Origin: Pomacea canaliculata
Taxonomy: Eukaryota > Mollusca > Gastropoda > Architaenioglossa > Ampullariidae
Direction of reading: 5' to 3'
Assembly: GCF_003073045.1 (NCBI RefSeq)
Contig: NC_037591.1
Location: 43,897,903-43,961,902 of the forward strand
DNA: 64,000 bases
In this document: positions 24,445 through 35,799 of the stretch, in pieces
How positions within the stretch are numbered: position 1 is the first letter of the stretch
Layout of the letters: each line of letters begins with the position of its first letter
Translations under genes and position numbers: made by a program
The notes under the pieces: generated by a model
What the model was told of the DNA's origin: nothing
The model's input: the letters and a program-made list of their open reading frames with translations, nothing else
Database searches by the model: none

Positions 24445-24756
24445 CTAGGGGTTGCCCTCCTCGTTGTGGCCGTCGTCCAAAGGTTGACGAGCTTCACAAG
24501 TCACCTCGCCGCGAGCCGAGTTCAGACAGGTTTGTGACAAGACTTTGAGAGCATTGCGGGTAGATAGCGGTGTGCACTGATCACGATGAGCCACGCCATC
24601 CATGGTATCCTTCATGTCATCGTGACTGCTCGTCGTACACACCCCGGGTACAAGGAGCTGCACTTTCGGGAGGGTGCGCTGGGCGCAAAGGGTGACAAAC
24701 ACTTGAAGTGTGAGCGATGTCGAGGAAAGCAACAAGAAGGAGGCTGGTAATCTCAT
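24445..24756 (-). CDS. Hypothetical secreted protein, 103 residues
   Basis: A single open frame starts at ATG 24754-24756 and ends at TAG. The N-terminus M-R-L-P-A-S-F-L-L-L-S-S-T-S is followed by a hydrophobic stretch ending V-T-L-C-A, a credible signal peptide. The rest is hydrophilic with four further cysteines (G-V-C-T-T, D-Q-C-T-P, Q-T-C-L-N, V-T-C-E-A) and an acidic tail. A GTGACT near the end could alternatively be a splice donor, making this a first exon. The 26-bp minisatellite begins about 75 bp downstream. No family is recognised, and a chance ORF cannot be excluded. Confidence 0.4.
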   Translation of the reverse strand: MRLPASFLLLSSTSLTLQVFVTLCAQRTLPKVQLLVPGVCTTSSHDDMKDTMDGVAHRDQCTPLSTRNALKVLSQTCLNSARGEVTCEARQPLDDGHNEEGNP

Positions 24757-24929
24757 GTTGCGAGGACCCACGCTTATCACTTGGGTTAAAGGTCAATGGT
24801 TTATCAGAAAATAGAAACTGTTTTGACAAGCTTTCTTACCTGCTTCATTCTGAAGTCCATTGTTTACAACTGATAACACGGATATACGCGCGAGCGCACA
24901 CACAGAGGCAAGAAATAAAGGGACAGAGA

Positions 24930-25190
24930 TAGAAACAGAGAAAAAAGAAAGAAAAAGAGAGCGTGATCAAAACAGAAAAGAATGAAAGAAAGAGTAAAAA
25001 AGGTTTAAAAGAGACAGAAAGAAAAGAAAAAAGAAGAACGGAAAGAGAGAGAAAAGATACGAAGAAAAAGAGAGAGGGAAAGAAAGAAATAAAGAGTAGA
25101 AAGAGACATAATGGGAAAGAGAGAAGAAAAGAGAACAAAATATAGGAAGAAAGAGGGAGCGATTGAAAGTGAGGGAAAGAGAAAGAGAGC
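24930..25190. repeat. Purine-rich GAAA/GAGA tract
   Basis: A 260-bp polypurine segment on the plus strand with imperfect (GAAA)n and (GAGA)n. It is followed at 25225-25340 by CACACAGCTGCTGTCCATTG repeats. Confidence 0.85.
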
Positions 25191-25469
25191 TGTAACTATC
25201 GAAAAGCTGTTATATATTGGTTAAACAGCTGTACAGCGGTCACACAGCTGCTGTCCATTGTCACACAGCTGCTGTCCATTGTCACACAGCTGCTATACAG
25301 CGGTCACACAGCTGCTATACAGCTGTCACACAGCTGCCACGTTTACTTGTGACTGTCCTATTGTCCTCTGCAAACCTTGAAAACCTTTGAATATCTCGTC
25401 ATGTCAGAAATGAGACAACAAAACACGTTTGAGACATTTATTGATGGAGGGACTGGCTGTCACCTCACA

Positions 25470-25695
25470 CAACAACAACAGCAATAATCAAGGCTGGGGT
25501 CAGGGTTAACAACACAACAACAATAATAATAATCAAGGCTGGGGTCACCTCAGACAACAACAGCAATAATCAAGGCTGGGGGTCACCTCACACAACAACA
25601 ACAATAATCAAGGCTGGGGTCACCTCAGACAACAACAGCAATAATCAAGGCTGGGGGTCACCTCACACAACAACAATAATCAAGGCTGGGGGTCG
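25470..25695. repeat. Minisatellite with CAACAACAGCAATAATCAAGGCTGGGGTCACCTC units
   Basis: Six copies of a 33- to 40-bp unit. No gene is seen from here to about 26140. Confidence 0.85.
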
Positions 25696-26194
25696 TTGAG
25701 TGGAGAGAAAGAGAGAGAAAGATGCTGGCTGGGGGAGGGCGAGTCGCAAATCCATGGGAAAGAAAAAAAGGAAGAGTAGCTTTGAAGGAGGGAGCAATGT
25801 GGTGTATGTAGGACAGGTCGACCCACTTCTTGAACGGGGACGTAATCAGTGTCTAGAGGACAGACAAGCTGTTATGTCCCTTTAATAACGTTTACAGATC
25901 CAAGTACATAAACATCGTCGATGTATATACAAGTATATATACATAATTATGTGTGTCGTTAAATGTATTTAATGAATGGTTACATAAATATCTAAACATA
26001 TATAAATGATTAGTGTTAGTGTCCACAGCTCCAGTCACTCATTCTCTTCATGCTTTTTTCCACCGTCAGTCTGCCTCTCAGAAACACGTCCATCCGCATT
26101 CTGCTTCTCCCTCTGACTGTCAGCTGCCACAACCCTGACCTGTCTGTCAGTCAACCTGTCTGTCAGTCAACCTGTCTGTCAGTCAACCTGTCTG

Positions 26195-27118
26195 TTGTGT
26201 TGCGGTGAAGGCATGGATGACCAGCAATCGTCTTAAACTCCACGACGACAAGACAGAAGCGTTACTGTGTGGCCCCAGGGCCAGACGGGAGCAGATTGGC
26301 ATTAGTGCCGTGCAGGTCGGTGATGCCTCCATCGCCTTTGCTGACTGTGTACGGGACCCTAGGGCTGTTTATTGATGCAGAACTCTCCATGTTCTTATAA
26401 CCATGTCAGTTCTGTTGTGGCTAAGTCCTACTACGTTTTGAGGACTTTAGGTAGACTACGGCCCATGCTGACTCAAGCTGCTGCCAAGTCACTTGCTGTG
26501 GCTACCATCACATCACGATTGGACTATTGTAACAGTGCATTGTGGGGTATACCTGCTACTCAGTTGGATCGACTCCAAAGAGTTCAAAACACAGCCGCCA
26601 GGATTGTCACCCGTGCAAAGTCGTCCACTGAGCACATCACAACTATCCTACAGACTTCACTGGCTCCCAATGAACAAGCGCACTGACCACAAAGTACTTT
26701 CCATTGCCCAGTCCTGCATGTCTACAACTGCTCCTGACTATTTGCAAGAGATAGTTCCTCCGTACCAGCCGTCACGTAGCCTGCACTCAGGCTCCCAGTC
26801 ACGCTTCTGTCTCCCTGCAGTGACAGACACCAACAAGAAGCGCACTGGAGCCAGGGCCTTCAAACACGCGGCACCTAAGCTGTGGAATGCTCTGCCATCG
26901 TCACTCTCCACCATCACCTCACCAACCACGTTTCGCAAAAGACTGAAAACCCATCTGTTTCTTTCAAACCAGTCTTAAACTACCAAGAAACACTTCTGTC
27001 TATATTTTTTACTTTCCTGGTGTTTTAGATATTTGTTTACTTTATTTTTTCTTCTTTTGTTTTTTTTTTCTGTGCAATGAGCATTCTTCTGAATGAATAC
27101 CTGCGCATTACAAATCGA

Positions 27119-27151
<33 letters not shown>
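26195..27151 (+). mobile_element. 5'-truncated non-LTR retrotransposon (C-terminal reverse-transcriptase region), frameshifted
   Basis: The sequence gives, in three frames, the typical C-terminal end of a LINE reverse transcriptase: N-R-L-K-L-H-D-D-K-T-E-A-L-L, then L-G-L-F-I-D-A-E-L-S-M, S-R-L-D-Y-C-N-S-A-L-W-G, L-D-R-L-Q-R-V-Q-N-T-A-A-R, L-H-W-L-P, A-P-K-L-W-N-A-L-P and F-R-K-R-L-K-T-H-L-F before a stop at 26976-26978. Frames change near 26350, 26395 and 26655, so this copy is dead. A short 3' UTR ends in (CAT)n at 27118-27150, the simple-repeat tail typical of CR1/L2-type elements. The catalytic YxDD region is upstream of the truncation. The 19-bp sequence CTGTCAGTCAACCTGTCTG flanks both sides (26176-26194 and 27152-27170); it is either the target duplication or two units of a pre-existing tandem repeat. 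Confidence 0.85.
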
Positions 27152-27152
<1 letters not shown>

Positions 27153-27399
27153 TGTCAGTCAACCTGTCTGTCAGTCTTGCAGTCTCGCTGGTTGCCTGTG
27201 TGTCCGCCACTGTCAATATCGTCTTTCCATGGAACAGTCTTCGCTCCTCTCTTTTTTCCTCTTTTTTTTTTTGCCGTACACGTCGCTGTTGCTGGTGTAC
27301 ATGCTGTCGCTACTAATGTTCTTATCGTTGCTGTGAGTGGCAAGGAGGGTGGTAGAGGTAGAGGTGGTGGTGTTGGTGGTGGAGGTGGTGGAGGTGGGG

Positions 27400-30300
27400 T
27401 CACGTGTTGGCAGGACCGGGTGGAAACTGTTTGTTGAGTGTGTCGTACTGCTGTGCGATGACCTTCACCCGACATCCCTCACTCGTGACGGAGCTGACAT
27501 CGTACTCAGTGTCAGAGGTCAGCTTGACCACACCAGCAGCCTGGCCCCTGTCATCACACGCCTGATGTCTGGCCCTTACGACCACCACGTGGTTATAGGC
27601 GCGCGGCACACCCTGTAGTGTGCCCCTGGGTGCGCACTTCTCCAGGTGGCTGTACTGCTCAGGTCCTTGGGTGGCAGCACCCGTCCTCACGTCTGTCACA
27701 CAGGCCTCGGCGTAATGTAGGTCGTCCGGTACGTCCACCCCAGCCATGGCCCTAAAAAGACCCACCCCCCGGTTCTCAAGGGCACCCGACATGACCACCC
27801 GACAGTCCTCAGGAGGGACAACGACCTCTGTGTAGTCATCTGTCCTCGACAATTCTACTTCCGTGTACTCGTGGCCACCCGACATAAGCATCTGACCGTT
27901 TCCTCTAGAAACCATGACATCAGTGTAATCATACCCACCCGGGACAAACACCCGACCATCTACAGGTGACACATCTACCTCAGTGTACTCACGGTCGTCG
28001 AGCATGACTACCCGACCACCATGGTGAGGTTTGTAGACTTCGGTGTATTCAGGCGTACCCAAGGTATCCATCCGACTACCATAATGAGGTTTGTAGACTT
28101 CGGTGTACTCAGGCGTACCCAAGGTATCCATCCGACTACCATGATGAGGTTTGTAGACTTCGGTGTACTCAGGCGTACCCAAGGTATCCATCCGGCCACC
28201 ATGGTGAGGTTTGTAGACTTCGGCATACTCCGGCCTACCCGAAATGCCCACTCGGTCACTGCTCACGTCTTTGACTTCCGAATAGTCCCTCACAAAGAGT
28301 ACCCGACTACCTTTACTGGACAGACCAGCAGCTGCATTGTCAGAGCCACGTGACCCACTCACCACTTGCACATCCGCGTAGTGCGGTCCAGGCGAGAGAG
28401 TGACCTCGGTGTAGTCACGGACACCCGGGAAAGCCACGTCAGTGTAGTCCGGTCCACCCGACACACTTGCCGCGTGGCAGGTAGGGGACACCGCCGCTTG
28501 TGTGAGGCAGTCGTCAGGTGCCACCGCCACGTCGGTGTAGAAGCTGCTGTCATCATCATCATCATCATCATTGCCGGTGTCCTGCCTCAACCTCCTGATT
28601 GCTCCTAGACATCTCCTGAAACACTGCGGCTTTGGCACAGACAGATTCATCCGCAGCTTCCTGGAGCACTGCAGGCGAGCTTTGGCTGCGAACCTGAGAC
28701 AGGTAATGAGTACAGAGCAGGTGCTGAGTAGAATGAGCTAATGAGCACAGGGCAGGTACTGAGTATAATGAGGTAATGAGTACAGGGCAGGTGCTGAGTA
28801 TAATGAGGTAATGAGTACAGAGCAGGTGCTGAGTAGAATGAGGTAATGAGCACAGGGCAGGTACTGAGTATAATGAGGTAATGAGTACAGGGCAGGTGCT
28901 GAGTATAATGAGGTAATGAGTGCAATAATGGAATGGACAGGTAATGGGTACAGGACAGGTGATGAATATAATAAGGTAATGTGTACAATAAGGTACTCGA
29001 CAGGTAATTGATACAGGGAAGGTGCTGAGTATAATGAGATAATGAGTAAGGACGGCACTGAGTATAATGAGGTAATGAGTACAAGAAGGTAATGAGTTCA
29101 GGGCAGGTGCGATGAAGACATGATGACTGATGATGTGGGATCACAACATAATGATTGATGAGGAAGTGGTTACCGCTCAGCAATTGTCGATCATTTGTCG
29201 TAACGAAAACGTGATTGTTGGTAATGTGTGAATGTGAGACAACGATTTCCGAGAATGTGTGATTACTACCGTATTTACCGATAATGTGATTACACGATGG
29301 TGATTGCTGATACGTGTGATGACCACAATGACTACAAGTAATCAGCGATTACAAGATGATGATTGCTGATAATGTGTGATTATAAGGGGATGATTGCCGA
29401 TGATGTGTGATGACCACAATGACAGGTCACGTGGGGACGACGTCACTCACCAGACACAGAGGACGAGGCTCGTGCTGGTCACAAGGGAGGCAAGCACAAC
29501 AGTTGTAGCGGAAATTGCTTTTCCTGGAGGACAAGAAATGTTGTGAGTCACATGTTGTGTCATCAGTAATGTTTAGTGATAATACAAACACAACCACACG
29601 ACAGTAGATACACTGTGTTGTCAAATAGACAAATACACAGCTTGTGGTGTACAATGGGACGATGTACTGTGTGACAGTAGTACGATGTACTGTGACATGT
29701 TACAGAAGTACGATGTACTGTGACATGTTACAATAGTACGATGTACTGTGTGACAGTAGTACGATGTACTGTGACATGTTACAGAAGTACGATGTACTGT
29801 GACATGTTACAATAGTACGATGTACTGTGTGACAGTAGTACGATGTACTGTGACATCTTATGTGAACACGATGTACTGTGTGACAGTAGTACGATGTACG
29901 GTGACATGTTACAGAAGTAGGATGTACTTACTATGGCCTGTTGTATGATTATGATGTACTGTGGTATGTTACAGTAGTACGATGTACTGTGACATGTTAT
30001 GTGAACACGATGTACTGTGACATGTTACAGTAGTGCGATGTACGGTGACATGTTACAGAAGTATGATGTACTGTGACAGGCTACAGAAGTACGATGTACT
30101 GTGGCATGATATGTGAACATGATGTAATGTGTGACAGTAGCACGATGTACTGTGACATGTTACAGTAGCACGATGTACTGTGGTCTACACGATGTACTGT
30201 GACATGTTACAGTAGTGCGATGTACTGTGACATGTTACAGTAGCACGATGTACTGTGACATGTTACAATAGTATGATGTACTGTGACATGTTACAATAGT

Positions 30301-31248
30301 ATGATGTACTGTGACGTGTTACTATAGTATGATGTACTGTGACATGCTACAATAGTACGATGTACTGTGACATGTTACAATAGTATGATGTACTGTGACA
30401 TGTTACAGTAGCACGATGTACCCGATGTACTGTGACATGCTACAATAGTACGATGTACTGTGACATGCTACAATAGTGCGATGTACTGTGACATGTTACA
30501 GTAGTACAATTTACTGTGGCCTGACATGTACACACTTTTCCCAGCATCTCACCGTAACACGAGACAGGTGTGTGTGGAGGTACTCGGTGCTTGACACCCA
30601 GTCAGCAGCTACGACTACATCACGACAAGGCAGTCAGCCTGTACACATGCCACATTCAGGGAAAGAACAGCTTGCCCAACACGAGAGCTGAACCCAGGAC
30701 AACCAACCCTCACAGTATTGTGACAGACGTTAACCGTTACGTCAGGCGACCCCCGAGTGACGGGTCATCTACTGCGTTAGAAAGACACTCGGGTGTCTGT
30801 ACATCTACCCGTGTCTCGACCCCTGCACGACTTAGCCTCTTACCGCTGCTCCAAACTGCAGTCTCTTGCCTGGATCCTTGAAGCTCTGCCCTGGACCCTG
30901 GAGGCTCTGCCCTGTATCTTGCAGGCTCCACCATAACAACATCCCTTGTTTGTCTTCTCGGTGGCTGGAAGCGTAAAGCTTGTGTGTCTCCATGGAAACC
31001 GACAGCTGTTACAGACACTAGAGTCAGATGTGTCGTCATCGTGTCCTTCTCTCCACTGTCACGTGATACACCATGCAGACCACAATGTGCCACAGACAGT
31101 AGGACAGTAGGACAGTAGGACAGCATGTTGAACATAATGGTGTCTGTATATACATACTCGGAGAGCATCATGACCTCAGCACAATCAACACAAATATTTT
31201 CACCACATTGGACGACCCAAGGGCAAACGGTAATGGATGTGATATTAG
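27400..31248 (-). CDS. Single-pass membrane receptor with a long tyrosine-motif cytoplasmic tail (last three exons)
   Basis: The exons are 30844..31248 (phase 1 to 1), 29451..29523 (phase 1 to 2) and 27400..28693 (phase 2 to stop TGA). The first encodes 135 residues beginning A-N-I-T-S-I-T-V-C-P-W-V-V-Q-C-G-E-N-I-C-V-D-C, perhaps Ig-like. The second encodes one hydrophobic helix (T-T-V-V-L-A-S-L-V and S-T-S-L-V-L-C-V-W). The third begins with a basic stop-transfer segment (A-A-K-A-R-L-Q-C-S-R-K-L-R) and encodes 430 cytoplasmic residues. These include 13 motifs of the form Y-(T/A/S)-(E/D)-V, four of them inside 20-residue tandem units, and C-terminal Y-S-H-L, Y-N-H-V and Y-D-T-L. Such Y-x-x-V/L sites are the usual substrates for SH2-domain docking. 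Most lack the ITIM residue at position -2; S-F-Y-T-D-V fits it. The signal-peptide exon was not found. No catalytic domain is visible. Confidence 0.7.
28021..28260 (-). repeat. Four 60-bp in-frame coding repeats in the receptor tail
   Basis: Four head-to-tail 60-bp units, nearly identical in DNA, encode a 20-residue block containing P-E-Y-T-E-V-Y-K-P-H-H-G and R-M-D-T-L-G-T. The unit length is a multiple of three, so copy-number change adds or removes one tyrosine motif without breaking the frame. Confidence 0.95.
28695..29110. repeat. Minisatellite with GGGCAGGTGCTGAGTATAATGAGGTAATGAGTACA units
   Basis: About ten imperfect copies of a 34-bp unit lie in the intron between the membrane exon and the tail exon. 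The array starts next to the acceptor of the tail exon. Confidence 0.9.
29645..30520. repeat. Minisatellite with GTACGATGTACTGTGACATGTTACAGTA units
   Basis: About 30 copies of a 26- to 28-bp unit containing GTAC and ACATGT palindromes lie in the intron upstream of the membrane exon. Confidence 0.95.
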
Positions 31249-31254
31249 CTGCCA

Positions 31255-32455
31255 CACACATACATGTACACCCCCACACATACACCCCCACACATATACG
31301 CACCCCCACGCATCCACGCACACTCATATCCACCCCTACACACACATACACTGTGATATACGCCCATACATATCCACCCCTACACACAACTACCCCCCTA
31401 CACACAACTACACCCCCCTAAACACAACTACACCCCCGACAGAATATACACCCCCTACACACAACTACACTAACATACAACACCCTACTTACAAACCCCT
31501 ACACACAACACACCCCTACACACATATACACCCCCTAACACACAACTACACCCCCTACACCACACCCCCACAACTACACCCCTACACACTACACCCCCTA
31601 CACACAACTACACCCCCCTACCTAACACAACTACACCCCCTACAACAACTACAACCCTACACACAACACTAACATTGATACACCCCCCCCTACCACTATA
31701 CACCCCCCTACACACAACTATACACCCCCTACACACAACTACACCCCTACACACAACTACACCCCCGACACAACATATACACCCCCTAACACACAACTAC
31801 ACCCCTACACACAACTACACCCCCAACACACAACTACCACCCCCTACAACAACTACACCCCCCCTACACCAACTACACACACACAACTACACCCCCTACA
31901 CACAACTAACCTACACCCTCACACTACACCCCTACCACAACTACACCCCCTACACACAACTACACCCCCTACACACATATACACCCCTACAACACAACTA
32001 CACCCCCTACACACATATACACCCCTACACCAACTACACCCCCCTACACATGATACACCCCTACAACACTACACCCCCCTACACATATACACTCCTACAC
32101 ACACACTACACCCCCTACACATATCACCCCACACCACTAACACACATATCATACAGCACTACACCGCCCCTACAACACATATACACCCCCTACACACATA
32201 TACAGCCCTACACACAACTACCCCCCTACACACATTATACACCCCTACACACATATACAGCCCCTACACACACAACTACACCCCCTACACACATATACAG
32301 CCCTACACACACCCCCCCTACACACATATACACCCCCTACACACATATACAGCCCCTAAACACACAACTACACCCCCTACACACATATACACACCCATAT
32401 ACATATTGCACACGCCCACACATATACCCCCCCACACACACACACCCTCCCTGAA
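31255..32455. repeat. CCCCCTACACACAACTACA array
   Basis: 1.2 kb of a C-rich/A-rich imperfect 14- to 20-bp repeat with no G-rich interruptions. It directly precedes the ectodomain exon acceptor of the receptor. Long reading frames here are repeat translations. Confidence 0.95.
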
Positions 32456-32459
32456 CACA

Positions 32460-32975
32460 CAAGCCACCTTAAGCTGCGCTATGACTATTTCTAATAAGCT
32501 AAAATGAGTTATTAATAGGCTGCACCTAGTACTCGACTTCCTGTGACTTATGGCCGACTTCTCTCTCTGTCCCTATCATTAGACTAATGTTCGTGAACTA
32601 AACTCAAGCAGCCGAGCGGTTGTCCTGGTGACTCCGCTTCCTCAGGCTGACAAGTGCAGCAACTGGGACAGGAAGTTTGGAGGAAAGGGGAGATAATACA
32701 GATGTTGTACCCTCGCTCCTACTCCATCTCACTCTCTTCCCTTTCTCTCAGGGATACTGACTAGCTTCTCTACTCTTTCTCTCTCTCATCGCCACGCTCT
32801 CCAATGACGACTTTTGTGTCTTAGCAATTGGTCGCAATGTCGTCTGCATTATTCCTCTTTTTGATTTGAGGCCACCAGGACAATTATATAATGCAGAAAA
32901 TAATCATCAGCCATAGACATATTGTAAAACAACATCCACATACCGAACATAGCCTATGACTTATGACCTATGTGT
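32460..32975. other. No gene recognised
   Basis: Ordinary non-repetitive sequence between the C-rich array and the solo LTR. No exon or RNA gene is recognised. Confidence 0.5.
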
Positions 32976-32979
32976 CGCG

Positions 32980-33420
32980 TGTCGCATGCTGACTCAGCCT
33001 GTTGCGTCAATGAAGTTTGACGTAATTTGTTTTGATGACGTTTTTTTTTCTTGGGGAAGGACGGCGAAGAGGGATAGAAAACCATCATGAAGGAAGTTTC
33101 AACTGTGTGATGATTATCGTACGGTGAAGGGAAATTTGATTGTGATTACCGTCGAAGAGACGGAGACTTGTGAGTGACCACCGCTGGAAGAACGGTGGTG
33201 GTTGTGCCGCTGAGGAAGTCTGAGCTAGGTTGTTGCGGGGACGGAACTGTCGGGAGTTGTGGGTAAGGTCAGTTGGCGTCCGGTAGGGAGGCGTTTGTGT
33301 TTTTTGTTTTTTGGGGGGTTCGTTTTTTTTATTTTGTTTTCATTAAATATATATTTGTAGCATCGTTTCGTGTGCGTGTTGGTTTGTTCAGCGCTGGGAG
33401 CGGCTGGATACGTCGCTACA
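32980..33420 (+). mobile_element. Solo LTR, 441 bp
   Basis: The element begins TGTCGCATGC and ends CGTCGCTACA, with the TG...CA ends of long terminal repeats. It is flanked on both sides by CGCG (32976-32979 and 33421-33424), a 4-bp duplication of the size made by Gypsy-type integrases. A polyadenylation-like CATTAAATATATATTTG lies at about 33340-33357 in a T-rich 3' part, which orients it on the plus strand. No internal retroviral-type coding region is present, so this is a recombined solo LTR. A 4-bp duplication alone is weak evidence, but ends, length and poly(A) signal agree. Confidence 0.55.
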
Positions 33421-34131
33421 CGCGACACTATGACCTATGACCAAGCCCCCATCGACACGAGTATGTCAAGTGTGTTCAGACACACCGTGTCATTCTGCAT
33501 ACTTACCTGTAGCAGCCTGCTGTACACATCGCCATCACACATTACTACGTTCTCATCTAACATCATTGGTTGGACAAGACAGACGTTAGACAGACACCTG
33601 CTGAAATCTTTCACAGCACACGTGACCAGATGTCATCAGGGTGTCCCCACACACTCAGTCACTAGCGACAGTTTGTCGCGCCCAGCGACTATCGTAGGAT
33701 ACAGTTCCTACATAATAATTGTACTGCAGTCATAGTTCCTACAGAATATCCCGGCAATTGTATATTAAAAACATTTTCTACAGTATTTACATTTTTTTAA
33801 GTCGTATCATATACTTGGAAACTGATTTGCATTTGAAAACATAAAAAGCTATAAACTTTCACAAAAAATGTTGAACTACATTTGTTGCAGCCATTGATGA
33901 TCGCAAACATGTCTGACGGCACATTTGTGACATTTCATAATTGCGAAAGAATTCTATCTCTCCCCAACTGAGTGACATCCGGTGTCCACCAGATGAACAG
34001 ATTTCCTACAGAAGGTCTGCAGCAGGACTGAGACATGAAATCCATGGCCGCTGATAGCAAGCAGCGGGTCACGTGACCAAAGGAAAGTGTCTAGCAGTAC
34101 ACAGAGCCCTCTATGGTGCCAGGAAAGCCAA

Positions 34132-34323
34132 ATGGCGGTGTGGAGCCTACCTGCACTGGCCGTCACACTGGCCGTCACGGTGACCGTCACGCTGACCCCC
34201 AGCATCCACGTCCACCACGCGGCGACCTGCATGTCCTCTGCCCTCAGCTGCTGCACTGGGCGGACGCAGGTCGACGGCAGGACGTGTGCTCACCGGGAAA
34301 CATTTCTCGCTGGGAGGGAAGAT
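34132..34323 (+). CDS. Candidate first exon of a secreted protein
   Basis: ATG at 34132 opens M-A-V-W-S-L-P-A-L-A-V-T-L-A-V-T-V-T-V-T-like hydrophobic sequence, a plausible signal peptide, followed by T-C-M-S-S-A-L-S-C-C-T-G-R and G-R-T-C-A-H-R. The frame reaches a strong donor (GAAGAT|GTGAGT) in phase 0 after 64 codons. Without splicing it would run to a stop at 34461. No downstream plus-strand exon with a matching acceptor was identified, so the remainder is unknown. The family is not recognised. Confidence 0.35.
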
Positions 34324-35129
34324 GTGAGTCACGACGGACAGTTTCTCGCGGCAGTTGAAACTCCAGTTAAGATGAGGACAAAGTTCATCTACCGAAGTTG
34401 TTTCGGCTCCTGGCCTTTTTGGCTTGACATCTTCTTTTTGTCTCTCTCTCCATCTATCTGATGAAGTGTGACCGACCATTTACACAGCGCGCCGCACACG
34501 CGGAGCAACTTTAGTCGAGAAATAGATGTACAAATGTCTACTGTACAGTAGACCGACTGTGTAATACTTTGTTGGTATCCCTGTGTGATGCTGCATATAC
34601 AGCTGCAGGTTGTGACTAATACGGTTTAACCTCCCCATGAAGACCTTCCTGTTTATGATCCCCTCGCATGACGATACAAATGTCTCCATGGCCGACTGGC
34701 CTGTGTAAGTGTCATCTCTAGTCCATTACCTCCAATCCAGACTTGTGTCCGACAGTTCGAGCTTTAGTTTTGCAAACGTTGCGTGTTGACAGAAAGCATT
34801 TTCTAGAATACTTCTGACCAACCGTTGGCCCTACTGTACGAGTGTTCACACAATTGCCGTCAAGTGAGTACATTCGCAATGAGACTGCTTGTTTAGCGGC
34901 TCACTGTCATTGCGCCACAAGCCATGTTGCTCCAGTCCTAGCCACGTGATCGCCCCAACTACAAAAGTCAAATCCACCCAAGTGCAGAGGACGAACCGAT
35001 CTCCAATGACAAGAGCAGATGTTGTCATCAAATATTATCAACAGAGCCACAGCGTTCTTTGAACACCTTCAACCACCGTCTTACAAACGGAGATGGCCAC
35101 TGGCTGACACGAAAAGCCCTCATGTTGCT

Positions 35130-35285
35130 TGAGGTGGAGGTGATGGTGGTGATGGTGATGGTGGTGGAGGTGATGGTGGTGATGGTGGTGATGGTGGTGG
35201 AGGTGATGGTGGTGATGGTGGTGGAGGTGATGGTGGATGAGGTGGTGCTGGTGCTGGTGGTGATGGTGGTGGTGGTGGTGCAGTC
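35130..35285. repeat. GGTGAT/GGTGGT trinucleotide tract
   Basis: Imperfect (GGTGAT)n/(GGTGGA)n giving V-M-V-V or H-H-H-H translations. No supported exon. Confidence 0.9.
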
Positions 35286-35799
35286 CATTGCCCTCAGACA
35301 CAAGTTCACGAGAGTGCGGACCATGGTTTCTAAGGTGATCGAGCCAGTGGTCGTTGTCGTCTGTCCACCAGCGCCCATCAGTCGACTGAGCGTGACTAGC
35401 AGTCGTGTGTACAGGACATGTCTCTCACGAACACTGTGACTGCTTGTCTTTACTGCGACTTTCTTGTAAAATCTGGTGGAAATGTAAACACTGTGTTGTG
35501 AGAGGGTGTCTGTCTGTCACCACGTGACACTGTAATCACGTGCTCTGATCACGTGAGCAGCTTTCCCTACAAACCTTGGTCTAATGGTGGCACCGTACAC
35601 AGGACCGAGTGACAGCCACAGCGACAGAAAAGCTTGAGATGTTTCTAAGACATTCTGTCAACACTTCAGTCAACAAACTTGATGTCATAGGAAGTCCTGG
35701 TCCGTGGAATGAAGCAGGCAGCTTGAACTCTGCACTATGACCTCTGGCAGTTACCACCTGAGTTGTGTTTTAGCGAGTCTTGGAGAGGTTTATCATGTC

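Noticed and set aside
28021-28353. Plus-strand frame with R-F-V-D-F-G-V repeats
   Set aside because: It is the antisense shadow of the receptor tail repeats; the minus-strand frame is longer and has matching splice phases.
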